This document shows positions 17,534-27,251 of a stretch of 64,000 nucleotides of DNA, one piece after another (positions within the stretch are counted from its first letter, which is position 1; the number at the start of each line of letters is the position of its first letter). The notes below the pieces were generated by a model, which saw nothing but the letters and a program-made list of their open reading frames with translations, did no database searches and was not told the origin of the DNA. Both the position numbers and the translations under genes were made by a program. This DNA is from JAICMB01 sp963802915 (lineage in GTDB: Bacteria; Acidobacteriota; Terriglobia; Bryobacterales; Bryobacteraceae): positions 62,001-126,000 of the forward strand of contig CAWDKQ010000019.1 in the NCBI GenBank assembly GCA_963802915.1. Direction: 5' to 3'.

Positions 17534-18548
17534 ATGCCGTACAGGTTCCTGGCGCTTTTGGCCCTCCTGGCAGTGCCGGCGTGGAGTGGTCTCGCCCAAG
17601 ACAGCAAAAACAAACCCATGGACGACCCGGATGCAATTGGCAACCGCGATGTGGGCCAAGGTGTCAACTTCTACTCCCTTGCCAAGGAAATCGCTCTGGG
17701 CAGGCAACTGGCTCAGGAGGTGGAGCGCCAGGCCAAGGTCATTACCGACCCCACCATCGCGGAATACATAAACCGCGTCGGACAGAATATTGTCCGGAAC
17801 TCCGATGCCAAGGTGCCTTTCACCATTAAGGTGTTGGATAGCGAAGAGGTAAATGCTTTCGCCTTGCCAGGCGGATTCTTTTTCATCAATTCCGGCCTGA
17901 TTCTAAAGGCGGACACCGAAGCGGAATTGGCTGGCGTCATGGGTCACGAAATTGCCCATGTGGCCGCCCGGCACGGCACCCGAAACGCCACGAAAGGACA
18001 GATCGCCCAAATTGCCATGATTGGCGCGGCCATCGGCATCCCTTATGGATGGACCGGCTACGCCGTCGAGCAGGGCGCGAGTTTGGCCATACCCATGAGC
18101 TTTCTGGCCTTTTCGCGCGCCAATGAAAGGGAGGCGGACCGCTTGGGCCTGCAGTACATGTATAAAGCCGGGTACGACCCCGCGGAGTTTGTGGACTTCT
18201 TCGAAAAGGTAGAAACTATGGAAAAGAGGAAGCCTGGCTCAATTGCGAAAGTGTTCATGACGCCATCCCATGACCGATGACCGCATCAAAGCCGCTCAGG
18301 AGGAGATTCAGAAAGACTTGAAGCCGCGGCCCGAATACGTTGTGAGCACTTCGGAATTCAAGGACGTTAAAGCGCGTTTAGCCATGCTTCACGGCCAGCG
18401 CAAACTCGATACCGATTCCGATCCGAACCGCCCGGTTTTACATCGCGCTCCCGGCGCCGGCACGAAGCCTGTCGATGACGGGACGACAAACACCGACACC
18501 GACGAGCGTCCGACGCTGAAGCGCCGCGACCCCGGCACTGGCAACTAG
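17534..18548 (+). CDS. M48-family zinc metalloprotease, frameshift near 18258
   Basis: From ATG 17534 (GGAGG 8 nt upstream) a signal peptide leads to an M48 domain: EVNAFALPGGFFFINSGL, zinc motif HEIAHVAARHG (residues 138-148), and the Glu ligand in ANEREADRLGLQYMYKAGYD. The first frame stops at 18280, while FMT-HPMTDDRIKAAQEEIQKDL continues in the next frame to 18548. Deleting one C in ACGCCATCCC restores the family reading and gives 337 residues. Role: periplasmic quality-control peptidase of the BepA/LoiP type. Confidence 0.85.
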
Positions 18549-18612
18549 ACCGGTCCTGCGAACACCCAAATCCGCGATGCGTGCCGGCGGCCTTTCACTT
18601 GATCATCACATC

Positions 18613-18641
18613 TTGACAGTCATAATGACGACTGCTATTCT
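18613..18641 (+). promoter_or_regulatory. promoter of padR with nested palindromic operator
   Basis: TTGACA at 18613-18618, exactly 17 bp spacer, then TATTCT at 18636-18641, a good sigma-70 promoter 27 bp before the padR ATG. The spacer holds the perfect palindrome GTCATAATGAC (18619-18629), and a second inverted repeat CAGTC...GACTG (18617-18621/18630-18634). PadR repressors bind such dyads over their own promoters, so autoregulation is likely. Confidence 0.65.
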
Positions 18642-18667
18642 AATGTTCGTATTGTCTTAGAACCTGT

Positions 18668-19003
18668 ATGGACGAACAAAACACGGATGTGATCCAGGGC
18701 ACGCTCGACATGCTCATCCTCAAAACGCTCAGCCTTGAACCGATGCATGGCTTTGGGATCGCTCGCCGCATCGAGCAAATATCGCGCGGAGTTTTCAAAG
18801 TGAATCCCGGGTCGTTGCTTACCGCCTTCCAGCGGCTGGAGCGCCTGGGGTGGCTGGATTCCGAGTGGCGGCAGACGGACAACTCCCGCCGCGCCAAATA
18901 CTATTCGCTCACTCGTTCAGGCAAAAAGCAGCTTGAGGTTCAGACCGCCAACTGGAACCGGCGGGCATCCGCAATAGCACGTCTCCTGAAGGCCGAGGGA
19001 TAG
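18668..19003 (+). CDS. PadR-family transcriptional regulator
   Basis: 111 residues. The winged-helix PadR signature is clear: VIQGTLDMLILKTLSLEPMH, GFGIARRIEQIS, then GSLLTAFQRLERLGWLDSEW and AKYYSLTRSGKKQL. These repressors commonly sit directly upstream of ADOP permeases in Acidobacteria, as here (3 bp gap). It likely represses its own promoter and the permease. The effector is unknown. Confidence 0.92.
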   Translation: MDEQNTDVIQGTLDMLILKTLSLEPMHGFGIARRIEQISRGVFKVNPGSLLTAFQRLERLGWLDSEWRQTDNSRRAKYYSLTRSGKKQLEVQTANWNRRASAIARLLKAEG

Positions 19004-19006
19004 CCC

Positions 19007-21698
19007 ATGTCTATTTGGCGTCAGCTCACGCGCGGTCTACGCGTGCTCGGAAACCGGCGGGCAGCCGATCAGGAGATCGCCGATGAGATCGGCCAATATC
19101 TGGACGAAGCAACCGCCGCGATGATCGCCAGAGGACTCTCTCCTGAGGACGCGAGAAGGGCCGCGCGCTTGGAACTGGGTAATGCAACGGCGGTTCGGGA
19201 ACAAGTGCGTGAGTATGGGTGGGAAAACAGCATCGGCACGCTGGTTGCCGATTTGCGTTATGCGGTTCGGCGGCTGCGCGGCAATCCGGGTTTTACGGCG
19301 GTCAGTATTCTTACTCTGGCGCTTGGGATCGGCGCCAGCACCGCAATCTTCAGCGTGATCGAAGGCGTACTGCTGAAACCTCTGCCCTATCCGCATTCCG
19401 AGCAAATTGTCGAGCTGTTGCACACCGCTCCCGGCATCAATATCAAGGAGCTCAATTTCGCCCCTTCGCTGTACTTCACTTACAGCGACGAAAATCGAGT
19501 GTTTCAGGATGTCGGGATGTGGACGGGCGACTCGTGGACTGTTACGGGTCTCGCCGAGCCCGAGGAAGTTCAGGGATTGTCGGTGACGAATCGCTTTCTT
19601 GCTGTCCTCGGAGTCCAGCCGGCGTTGGGACGCGGCTTCACGGCGTTGGACGACGACCCGAAAAGCGAACGCGCGGTGATGCTCTCGGACGGCTATTGGA
19701 AATCGCGATTCGGAGGGGATCGCTCGGTCCTCGGACGCCGCATTTTAATGGATGGCAATGCTTATGCGGTGATCGGCGTATTGCCGGCTTCCTTCCAGTT
19801 CATGGATCGGAAAATCTCGCTGCTCGCGCCTTTGCGGTTCAATCGCCCGGAAGTGAACCTCATCAGCTTCTGCTGTCAGGGTGTGGCGAGGCTCAAACCG
19901 GGCGTGACGCTGGCGCAAGCCGACGCCGATGTTGCGCGCATGCTCCCGATAGCTGCTCGGAATTTTCGGATGAATCCCGGTTTCACCCTGACAATGTTCG
20001 CCGATTCCCGCATCGGGCCCATCCTCCGGCCTCTCAAGGACACATTGGTCGGCGACGTCGGCAATACGCTGTGGGTGCTGATGGGAACGGTTGGCATGGT
20101 GCTGTTAATTGCCTGCGCGAATGTCGCGAATCTGCTTCTGGTCCGGCCGACGGGACGACAGCAGGAACTGGCAATTCGTGCGGCACTGGGCGCGGGATGG
20201 GGACGCATGGCGCGAGAGCTGCTGCTGGAAAGCGTGCTGCTGGGCGTCGCGGGAGGCGCGCTAGGACTGGCACTCGCTTACGGCGCTTTGCAAGTGCTGG
20301 CAACTTCTGATCTGGTTCATCTGCCGCGTGTCCACGATATTTCAATCGATCCAGTGGTGCTGGCGTTTGCGCTGGGGATTTCGCTGGCCGCCGGTTTGAT
20401 CTTCGGCCTGATTCCCGTCTTCAAGTATGCACGGCCTCAACTCTCGAACGGGCTGCGTAGCGGAGGGCGCTCCCTCAGCCAGAGCAAAGAGCGGCATCGC
20501 GCGCGGAATCTTCTCGTAATTGTGCAGGTGGCGCTGGCGTTGGTCTTGCTGATCGGTTCCGGCCTGATGATTCGCACGTTCCGGGCGCTTCGCCACGTGG
20601 ATCCCGGCTTTTCCGGAGCGGATCAGGTGGAGACGATGCGCATCGGGATTCCGGATACGCAGGTGAAAGAGCCGGAGCGCGCGATTCGAATGGAGGAGGA
20701 TATCGCGCGAAAGATAGGGGCCATTCCCGGTGTCTCCGCGGTCGGAATGATCAGCGCGCTGCCCATGGATGGCGGCGAGAATAATCCCGTTTATGTCGAG
20801 GATCACCCGTGGCGCGAGGGCACAGTTCCTCCGATTCGGCATTTCAAGTTCGTTTCGCCCAGGGTACTTTTCCGCGACGGGCAGCCGTTTGATTGCGGGC
20901 CGCGATGTGACGTGGGCAGAGACTTACAACCAGACTCCCGTGGCCATGGTCTCGGAGAATATGGCGCGCGAGTTGTGGCACGATCCGCGCGCGGCTGTGG
21001 GGAAACGTATCCGCGCGATGCTGAAGGATGACTGGCGGGAAGTGATCGGCGTGGTGGCGGATCTGCGCGACGACGGCGTGGATCGGAAAGCGCCTTCTAT
21101 CGTCTATTGGCCGCTGCTCCAGAAGAATTTCGAAACCGCCCCGATCTCCGAAGTTCGCAGCGTGTCTTTCGTAATTCGCACGCCGCGCGCGGGATCGACG
21201 GGATTGCTACGAGATCTGCAGCAAGCCGTCGCGAGCGTAAACCCGAGCTTGCCGTTAGCGGAGGTCAAGACATTGCAATCGATATATGACCTGTCGCTCG
21301 CAAGAACTTCATTCACGATGGTGCTGCTGGCGATCGCCGGTGGAATGGCGCTGCTGCTTGGGGTAGTCGGAATCTACGGAGTCATCTCGTACTCGGTATC
21401 CCAGCGGACTCGCGAGATCGGCATTCGGCTAGCGTTGGGGGCTCCTCTTCAGAACGTCACCGGGATGTTCGTGCGCCACGGACTGGTATTGTCGGCCATC
21501 GGCGCAGCGTGCGGGTTGGCGGCAGCGTTCGCGCTGACGCGGCTGATGAAATCGCTGCTGTATGAAGTAAGTCCGGCCGATCCGGTAACTTACGCCGCGG
21601 TATCGCTGGCCCTTATTCTCGCCGCGACGCTCGCAAGCTACCTCCCGGCCCGAAAGGCAACGAGGGTCGACCCGTTAGAAGCTTTACGCGCTGAGTAG
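19007..21698 (+). CDS. ADOP-type ABC transporter permease (MacB/FtsX), frameshift near 20862
   Basis: About 896 residues once one base is removed. N-terminal acidobacterial domain (EIADEIGQYLDEATAAMIAR, EDARRAARLELGNATAVREQ), then LRYAVRRLRGNPGFTAVSIL and LALGIGASTAIFSVIEGVLL of the first MacB core, FtsX helices around residues 340-480, a second core and final FtsX block (EIGIRLALGA, YLPARKATRVDPLEALRAE). The first frame runs on to 21031. The true continuation GYFSATGSRLIAGRDVTWAE lies in the next frame. Dropping one C in CGCCCAGGG gives SPGYFSATG, as in the family. No ATPase gene is adjacent, usual for this group. Role inferred: export or efflux. Confidence 0.88.
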
Positions 21699-21787
21699 TT
21701 CCCACTGGACCCGACACCACTGGACTACGCTATTCTGGCCCGCATGGACATTCTGAACGGAAGCACTCTAGTCCAACGGAGAAAGTC

Positions 21788-22582
21788 GTGAACGCCAGCG
21801 ACCCGGCCGCTGAAAAAATCGGGGCTCGCATGGCGTGCCTCGAAATACGTGGAGGGAATCGCCGAGAATCGTATTCGGTTGAGCTACCAGGATTATCGGC
21901 TTGGATTTCATGCCGGCCGCTAACGCCTTCGGCTCAGGGTGGAGACCTGCACTATCTAACCGTCTGCGGCGAGGGAGCCATTTCTCGCATTGTCCTGGCG
22001 GATGTCGCGGGCCACGGCGAAGTCGTCGGCTCCATTGCTGAGCGACTGCGCGCGGCATTGCGCAAACACGTCGGCACATGGGATCAAACGATTCTGATGC
22101 AGGAACTCAACGACTCTTTACTCGCCAGTGCGGATGGAGGCGATTATGCAACGGCATTCGTGCTCGCTCACTACGTGCAATCGGGTGAGGTGCTCTTTAC
22201 CAACGCGGGTCATGTACCGCCATTGTGGTACCGCGCTGCGGAGGGTAAATGGCTGATCGTAAGCGATTCCACCCCGTACGCGAAAACCATCGCCGACCTT
22301 CCGATTGGGCTGATTCCCGGAACCTCCTACACACAAGCGGCGATTCAATTAGGGACCGGCGATTTACTGGTGCTTTATACGGACGGTGTCAGCGAATCGA
22401 GGGATGCCGCTGGTAGCGAACTCGGTTACAAGCAATTGATCTCCATGGCCATGAGTGTGCCGGTCGCATCGCCCGATGAAGCCGGTCAGGCTTTACTTTC
22501 CGGTATCGATATGTTTCGCGGTTCCGTACCCGCCGCGGACGATGAAACAATAGTTGTGCTAAAGCGACTCAGTGTGAGCTAG
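21788..22582 (+). CDS. PP2C/SpoIIE-type serine phosphatase
   Basis: 264 residues with the metal-binding motifs of SpoIIE/RsbU phosphatases: GGDLHYLTV (Asp), VLADVAGHGEVVGSIAERLR (Asp-Gly-His), FTNAGHVPPLWYR, LLVLYTDGVSESRD (Asp) and a closing DDETIVVLKR. No sensor domain precedes it (first 45 residues only), so it may act on a diffusible anti-anti-sigma partner. Stands alone between the ADOP operon and the convergent phosphoribosyltransferase. Confidence 0.88.
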   Translation: MNASDPAAEKIGARMACLEIRGGNRRESYSVELPGLSAWISCRPLTPSAQGGDLHYLTVCGEGAISRIVLADVAGHGEVVGSIAERLRAALRKHVGTWDQTILMQELNDSLLASADGGDYATAFVLAHYVQSGEVLFTNAGHVPPLWYRAAEGKWLIVSDSTPYAKTIADLPIGLIPGTSYTQAAIQLGTGDLLVLYTDGVSESRDAAGSELGYKQLISMAMSVPVASPDEAGQALLSGIDMFRGSVPAADDETIVVLKRLSVS

Positions 22583-22778
22583 TCAGGATTTCGCTCACTA
22601 CGTTGGATGGACCGACCCGAATTTTGCTTTTAGTAGATGCAAAGCGATGGGCCGGAGCGCAACAGTGGGTCCGTGAAAATCGGAATAGCAACGATCCGAT
22701 CAGAGTCGGCCGAACAAAGAGTGCTAGTGGCGATTATGTCCAGCGCGGTAGGCCTGAGCGGCATAAGCGATGGACGGC

Positions 22779-23399
22779 CTAGTTGTGAGCCAGATAATCA
22801 GGAATGCTGCCGGCGGCACAAAGTGGACAATCTTTGGGTAACCACATACGGAATTCTTGCCGGAACAGGGATATGAACGGAAGCTCTCGTGCGTGACAGA
22901 ATTCGGCGAAGGTATTGCCGAGCAGCACGAGCGAGGCAACAGCAACTACGTTTCCTCCCCGTTGCTGCACGTCATCGATCGCGCCACGAACCGCAGATCC
23001 GGCGCTAATCACATCATTGGCGATGACCACGCGTTTGCCTTTCACCACATCGTGCAACGCGTTGGGTAGATGGTATGACACTGAAAACATCTGGTTCGGG
23101 TCGCCTCCGGACCGTAACGCGTAGGCGAAGTCGGCATGGAGGTTGCAAGCGGTCAAAAGCGCAACAAATGCGCCTTCTACAAGTGCGCCGCACACAACCT
23201 CGGGCTTGTATTCCTGCACTTGCGTCGCGAGGACGTTGACATACGGCAGCAGAGCAGCCGGCCGGTGACAGAGTGCCTCCAAATCCCACCACGCATCACT
23301 GTGATATCCAGATTCGTATACGAAATGTCCGGACTGTGCGCGCACCAGCGACAAAAGTTCATCCTTTGAAATTGACACAATGACTCCGATTGGGACCAT
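22779..23399 (-). CDS. orotate-phosphoribosyltransferase-like protein
   Basis: 206 residues from ATG 23399 (the frame is open further to 23579, but conserved sequence starts here with SKDELLSLVRAQSGHFVYES). The type I PRTase motif VIANDVISAGSAVRGAI binds PRPP, and EVVCGALVEGAFVALL resembles the OPRT-type N-terminal loop. The C-terminal CPLCAAGSIPDYLAHN is similar to that of orotate phosphoribosyltransferase-like proteins outside the pyrimidine operon. Role: nucleotide synthesis or salvage; exact base not determinable. Confidence 0.72.
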   Translation of the reverse strand: MVPIGVIVSISKDELLSLVRAQSGHFVYESGYHSDAWWDLEALCHRPAALLPYVNVLATQVQEYKPEVVCGALVEGAFVALLTACNLHADFAYALRSGGDPNQMFSVSYHLPNALHDVVKGKRVVIANDVISAGSAVRGAIDDVQQRGGNVVAVASLVLLGNTFAEFCHARELPFISLFRQEFRMWLPKDCPLCAAGSIPDYLAHN

Positions 23400-23835
23400 T
23401 ATCGTGCAGTCCAATTTGCGCGGGATCTTTCGACGCAAGCGGCATACGGCAACGGCCCAGGTCTGCGACAATTTTCTCGGCGAGCGATAGGTCGCGTTCT
23501 CGTAGATTGTCGTATTACCGATCTGAGCGGTCCTCTTTTCAGATATCGCCGTTTCGGGCCAAGTTCCGATTGCCGGCATCCCAGGACCTCGGACCTTGGG
23601 CTGGTTTTAGGCGTTCACTTCCTCAGCCCTGGGCCCGGTTGGGGACCACGCTAAAACGGAACGGGGCTACAGTGCCAGGCGGGGCGACTCGGGAGGCGCT
23701 TGTCATCGGGCATGCGGTGATCACCGACCGCGGATCGCGGGCCAAGTCCTTCACTAGGCTGGCGAACGCGGTGGGCTTGCGCATGCGACAAGTATGCTGG
23801 ACAGATACTTTGGCGATTCGAAAGCCCAAGGGATG
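23400..23835. other. 436 bp without a supported gene
   Basis: Overlapping short frames on both strands lack motifs. The region separates two minus-strand genes and likely holds the promoter of the phosphoribosyltransferase gene near 23400-23480. Confidence 0.35.
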
Positions 23836-25053
23836 TCAATGACCGGGTCCCTTGGTCGCTTGTGTCAGCGTCTGCTCTACGCTGTGGCGAATCTCGGCGC
23901 GGCGCTGCTCGGTGTCGCACCACGAAGACAAGGGCGCCCGATGAGAATCGATCATCGCCAACGCTTTTTCCGCATACTGCCGCGCAAGGTCCTTCTGCCC
24001 GTCCGCCAAATATGCATCGGCAAGGTTGTAATGTGCGTCGGCCGAATCCGGATAAGCGAGCAGATTGAGCTTGAAGATCTCGATTGCCGTTGTGACGTCT
24101 CCGTCGCGCTGATAGTCCTCGCCGATGATGTCCACGGCAGCCTCCGGCCACAACTGCGCCTGGGGATCTTTTTTTCGAGCTTCTAGCAGTTGCTGCTTTA
24201 CCTCTACCGCTCCACTGGGTTTCTGAAGCTGGTTCAGGATGGACGCCGCCGCCAGACTGTCGGCTGGTGCGTGACCGGGCGTCTTAATCAATGTAGTGAC
24301 AAACCATTGCACGACGATTCCGGGCAACTCAGGGTGCACCTGGAACAGATCCGTGCCATGGGCACCGTGAGCGGGAACCTTTGATGGATCGGACGTCTCG
24401 TACCAGCGCCACGGTGCATCCTCGGCCGCCGAGTAGTGCACCAGTTTCTTGCTGGGACTGGATGCTGAGAGGTAAAGCATTTTCATCGCGTCTTGCGTTG
24501 GTGGATATTCGTCTTCGTCGGAAAACACGAAAAGCTCGGGGAGTTGGTCTGCCTGATGCAAAAAGTGAAGACCATCACGACCCGTCTCACCCGACATCAA
24601 GACCAGCGACCGGATGTCCTTCGGATGCCTGCGAGCCGCCTCCACAGCATAGATAATGCCGAGCCAGCCCGCTCCACCGACGCCAATTACCGGGGAGGCT
24701 ACTCCCGGCTGGGACATCAAGAACTGCAAGGCGGCATCAACATCTTCAGGCATGCGTTTCGAATCGCCACGCTTGCCACCGCTTTCGCCGTATCCGCGCA
24801 TGTCCAACGTAACCGTGTTGAAGCCAGCCGCCGAAAGCCGCGCGGCTTCTCCGTACCATGACTTGCGGTCCCGGTTGCTCTGATGCAAAAGCAACACGCC
24901 GGGCCCAGGGTTTGCCGCGGCAAAGTAGGTGGCCTTCAGCGGCGTGCCGTCGGTCGATTTTAGATCCACTACACGTGACATCGGCGGGTTCTGGGCGAAT
25001 GCGTCAAAACTAAAAGCGAAGGTAAGTAGCAGGCAGATGCTCCTCGTATTCAT
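23836..25053 (-). CDS. secreted alpha/beta-hydrolase-fold protein with TPR tail, nucleophile apparently lost
   Basis: 405 residues from ATG 25053 (AGGGAG 8 nt upstream), with a signal peptide. The dienelactone-hydrolase-like domain shows PGVLLLHQSNRDRKSW and TVTLDMRGYGESGG. At the nucleophile elbow, where the family has GxSxG, the sequence is GVGGAGWLGI, so the Ser/Cys is replaced by Gly near residue 129. The C-terminus (about 300-400) has TPR-like repeats (FKLNLLAYPDSADAHYNLAD). It is the third gene after blaI and M56 with a 28-bp gap, so it is likely controlled by BlaI. It may be a binding protein rather than an enzyme. Confidence 0.75.
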   Translation of the reverse strand: MNTRSICLLLTFAFSFDAFAQNPPMSRVVDLKSTDGTPLKATYFAAANPGPGVLLLHQSNRDRKSWYGEAARLSAAGFNTVTLDMRGYGESGGKRGDSKRMPEDVDAALQFLMSQPGVASPVIGVGGAGWLGIIYAVEAARRHPKDIRSLVLMSGETGRDGLHFLHQADQLPELFVFSDEDEYPPTQDAMKMLYLSASSPSKKLVHYSAAEDAPWRWYETSDPSKVPAHGAHGTDLFQVHPELPGIVVQWFVTTLIKTPGHAPADSLAAASILNQLQKPSGAVEVKQQLLEARKKDPQAQLWPEAAVDIIGEDYQRDGDVTTAIEIFKLNLLAYPDSADAHYNLADAYLADGQKDLARQYAEKALAMIDSHRAPLSSWCDTEQRRAEIRHSVEQTLTQATKGPGH

Positions 25054-25081
25054 TCGATTCTCCCTAAATTTCAAACGAGTA

Positions 25082-25996
25082 TTACCCCTTTCGAAGGAAA
25101 CAGCAAGCCGTATGCGCTACCGTCTCAAAAACACCCGTCAGGAACACGGCCGCGAACACCCCGGTCAACAGGGTGCTCTGCGCCCGGCACGTTTGTTGAA
25201 ACTGAGCCGCACCCAATCGGGCTAGTCGATGGCTTAGAAACGACGACGCAGTCGTTTGTACCAAAGGAATTCTTGACGGATTGGCCAGTTTCGTGAGTGC
25301 GGAAACCAGGTCTCCTGCATGGCCGCTCTGAATCGCAGTCTCGTCGCAGGATAGCTCCCGATACAAGGCAAGACGCGATCCGGCCAGCCAGACCAGCGGA
25401 TGAAACCACAGCACACAAAGGCCTGCCTCGTAAATAAGGCGTGTCAGGTTGTCGCGCCTTCTCGCGTGGGTCAGTTCGTGGATGAGAACAGCGTTGATCT
25501 CGGGTTCGCTCAAGAACCTATCGATTCCCTCGGGTAGCGAGATGCGGGGACGCAGAATCCCGGCCACCTTCGGACCCTGCCCGTCGGCGGCGAACTGTAC
25601 CGGTACGCCATGCGCGAGGAACCCAGGCCGCTCCTCGCGAGTGCTGCGGCGCTCGGCGAGTATCCGCCCACAGAGCCGGACCAACATGAGGGTCGCACCC
25701 AGCAGCCATACCACGCCGAGCAGCGCTACGAGTGCGACGCTGTGAAGGATATCCTGGATCTCTCCTGCGATGATGCCGAGCGGCCTCGCCCAGGCCAGAT
25801 GCGTTGCCCACAGTTGATCGAGAATCGCGCCCACGGGTAAAAAGAAGTTGACTGATGTGGCTGTCCAAACCCAGTACTTCGTGGTGGCGCTGGCCCGCGG
25901 GACCGACGTCAGAACCCAGGCCGCGAGGCAGACAATCGACGCGAACGTTAGATGAACGGCGGCGTAATAGAAGGCGCGCACGATCTGCTCAGGCAT
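25082..25996 (-). CDS. M56-family (BlaR1/MecR1-like) membrane metalloprotease
   Basis: 304 residues from ATG 25996, which overlaps the blaI stop. It has membrane helices in the N-terminal half, a cytoplasmic zinc motif HELTHARRRDN, and ELSCDETAI with the third ligand. BlaR1-type proteases cleave BlaI to release its operon. The usual C-terminal penicillin-binding sensor domain is absent: the protein ends soon after the last helix, so the stimulus is unknown. A GGAGGAAAG site lies just upstream of the start inside blaI. Confidence 0.88.
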   Translation of the reverse strand: MPEQIVRAFYYAAVHLTFASIVCLAAWVLTSVPRASATTKYWVWTATSVNFFLPVGAILDQLWATHLAWARPLGIIAGEIQDILHSVALVALLGVVWLLGATLMLVRLCGRILAERRSTREERPGFLAHGVPVQFAADGQGPKVAGILRPRISLPEGIDRFLSEPEINAVLIHELTHARRRDNLTRLIYEAGLCVLWFHPLVWLAGSRLALYRELSCDETAIQSGHAGDLVSALTKLANPSRIPLVQTTASSFLSHRLARLGAAQFQQTCRAQSTLLTGVFAAVFLTGVFETVAHTACCFLRKG

Positions 25997-26390
25997 GTCG
26001 CTTTCCTCCACCGCTACGGCCGCTCTTCGAGCTAGCCGCGGCATTTTGCAGGGCCTTCAGATCCTTGAGCGTCAGCGCGCCCGTCTCGATAAGGCTGGAA
26101 ACCAGCACGCGCGGGGAATCGCCAAACAAATCCAGGAAATCTCTCACCAGCCCGCGCCGGAACTCACTCCGATCAATCGCGGGCTCGAATAGTTGCGCAT
26201 TGCCGATCTTCTTGACCTTGCGCAGAGCGCCTTTCTGCTCCAGCCGATAGACGAGCGTCTGAACGGTGGTGTATGCAACGCGTTCCTCCACTGGCAAGCT
26301 GTCGAGAATCTCCCGGACAGCGCAGGTCCCCAATTTCCAGTACTGCTCCAGGATTTGTCTCTCGGCTCTTGAAAAACGCGCTCGATTCAT
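25989..26390 (-). CDS. BlaI/MecI-family transcriptional repressor
   Basis: 133 residues: winged-helix domain FSRAERQILEQYWKLG, AVREILDSLPVEERVAYTTV with QTLVYRLEQKGALRKVK, followed by a dimerisation helix region (FRRGLVRDFLDLFGDSP). It represses its own operon with M56 and the hydrolase/TPR gene, and the cleavage switch is the neighbouring M56 protease. The upstream stretch 26410-26440 contains TACTACATCATACG, an imperfect match to typical BlaI dyads. Confidence 0.9.
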   Translation of the reverse strand: MNRARFSRAERQILEQYWKLGTCAVREILDSLPVEERVAYTTVQTLVYRLEQKGALRKVKKIGNAQLFEPAIDRSEFRRGLVRDFLDLFGDSPRVLVSSLIETGALTLKDLKALQNAAASSKSGRSGGGKRHA

Positions 26391-26696
26391 GATCTCCTAC
26401 CCATCTCGGCAATGCTACTACATCATACGTTTTCCGGTCAAATCGTACCCACCGGATGAAAGTTCTGGTGTGGGACATGGGGGCTGTGCGAAGCGGCATG
26501 TTCTGGTGACTTCCATTCTGCCGAATGGATGAGCCCCGCCTGGTCGTGTAGCGTCACCAATCAACCTGAGGCACACGCGCATCTTTGAGGAAATGAATTC
26601 AACCGCGTAGTCCGCAAGTCCCAGGTCGCGACAAAAGTGCACAGGAGCGTCTACATTGTTGAAATAGGGTCAATATTCTCAGTACACTCCATTCCC
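26391..26696. other. 306 bp promoter region upstream of blaI
   Basis: Probably carries the blaI promoter and operator (an imperfect dyad around 26413-26430). No gene is supported. Confidence 0.35.
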
Positions 26697-27077
26697 ATGT
26701 TCTTGCGCTTTGTGACCACGCGGATTCACGATGATTCGCACAGCCCTCAGGGAGTGTTCGCTGCCGCCTAGTCGCTACTTGACTCGGGCGACCTGACGAC
26801 CGATGAGTGGAAGCGGTTACGGGGGATTCTGGTCTGGTTCAACCAACATCTACCCCACCCGCCTGGTGACTTCTCGGCGGGCCGCGCGATTTTCTGGTTC
26901 AAGGCGAGTGCGAAAGAGAGCGTCCGGCAGATTTGGGATATCGTCGAGACGCTGCGCCTGCACGGCTATTTTGTCGAGGTACACAAATGTCGACACTTGG
27001 CAAACATCTGTTATCAAGACCGGCTCCAAGTTGCAGCGTACCCTTCTGAGCAAGATGGTCGGATCACGATCCAGTGA
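26697..27077 (+). pseudogene. conserved hypothetical ORF interrupted by an in-frame TAG
   Basis: A frame of 126 codons from ATG 26697 to TGA 27075-27077 is coherent throughout except for TAG at 26769-26771 (codon 25). Before it: MFLRFVTTRIHDDSHSPQG. After it: LLDSGDLTTDEWKRLRGILV, WFNQHLPHPPGDFSAGRAIF, ESVRQIWDIVETLRLHGYFV and VEVHKCRHLANICYQDR. The composition and the clean end look like a real soluble protein family; the TAG probably replaces a TAC/TAT codon. Either a nonsense mutation or a base error. Function not known to me. Confidence 0.55.
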
Positions 27078-27251
27078 CGCATCCTCCCCGGCGGGTATAG
27101 CAAGCCCTACGTAGAAACTGGACAGTGAAGTTTCCGATATCGCCGCATCACTTTCCGAACCTCAGAATAACCGACGTGTCTCACGCAATATGTTTTAGTC
27201 GGCACGGCATCGGCCAAGGAGGTTTACAAGCGGATACAATTTGTTTTTGTC

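Noticed and set aside
19219..20310. 363-codon plus-strand frame inside the ADOP permease gene
   Set aside because: Shadow of the permease in another frame; Arg/Ser-rich with no family motif.
26769..26771. TAG as pyrrolysine or other recoding site
   Set aside because: No pylT/pylS signal in the window and the lineage is not known for Pyl; simple nonsense mutation or base error is more likely.
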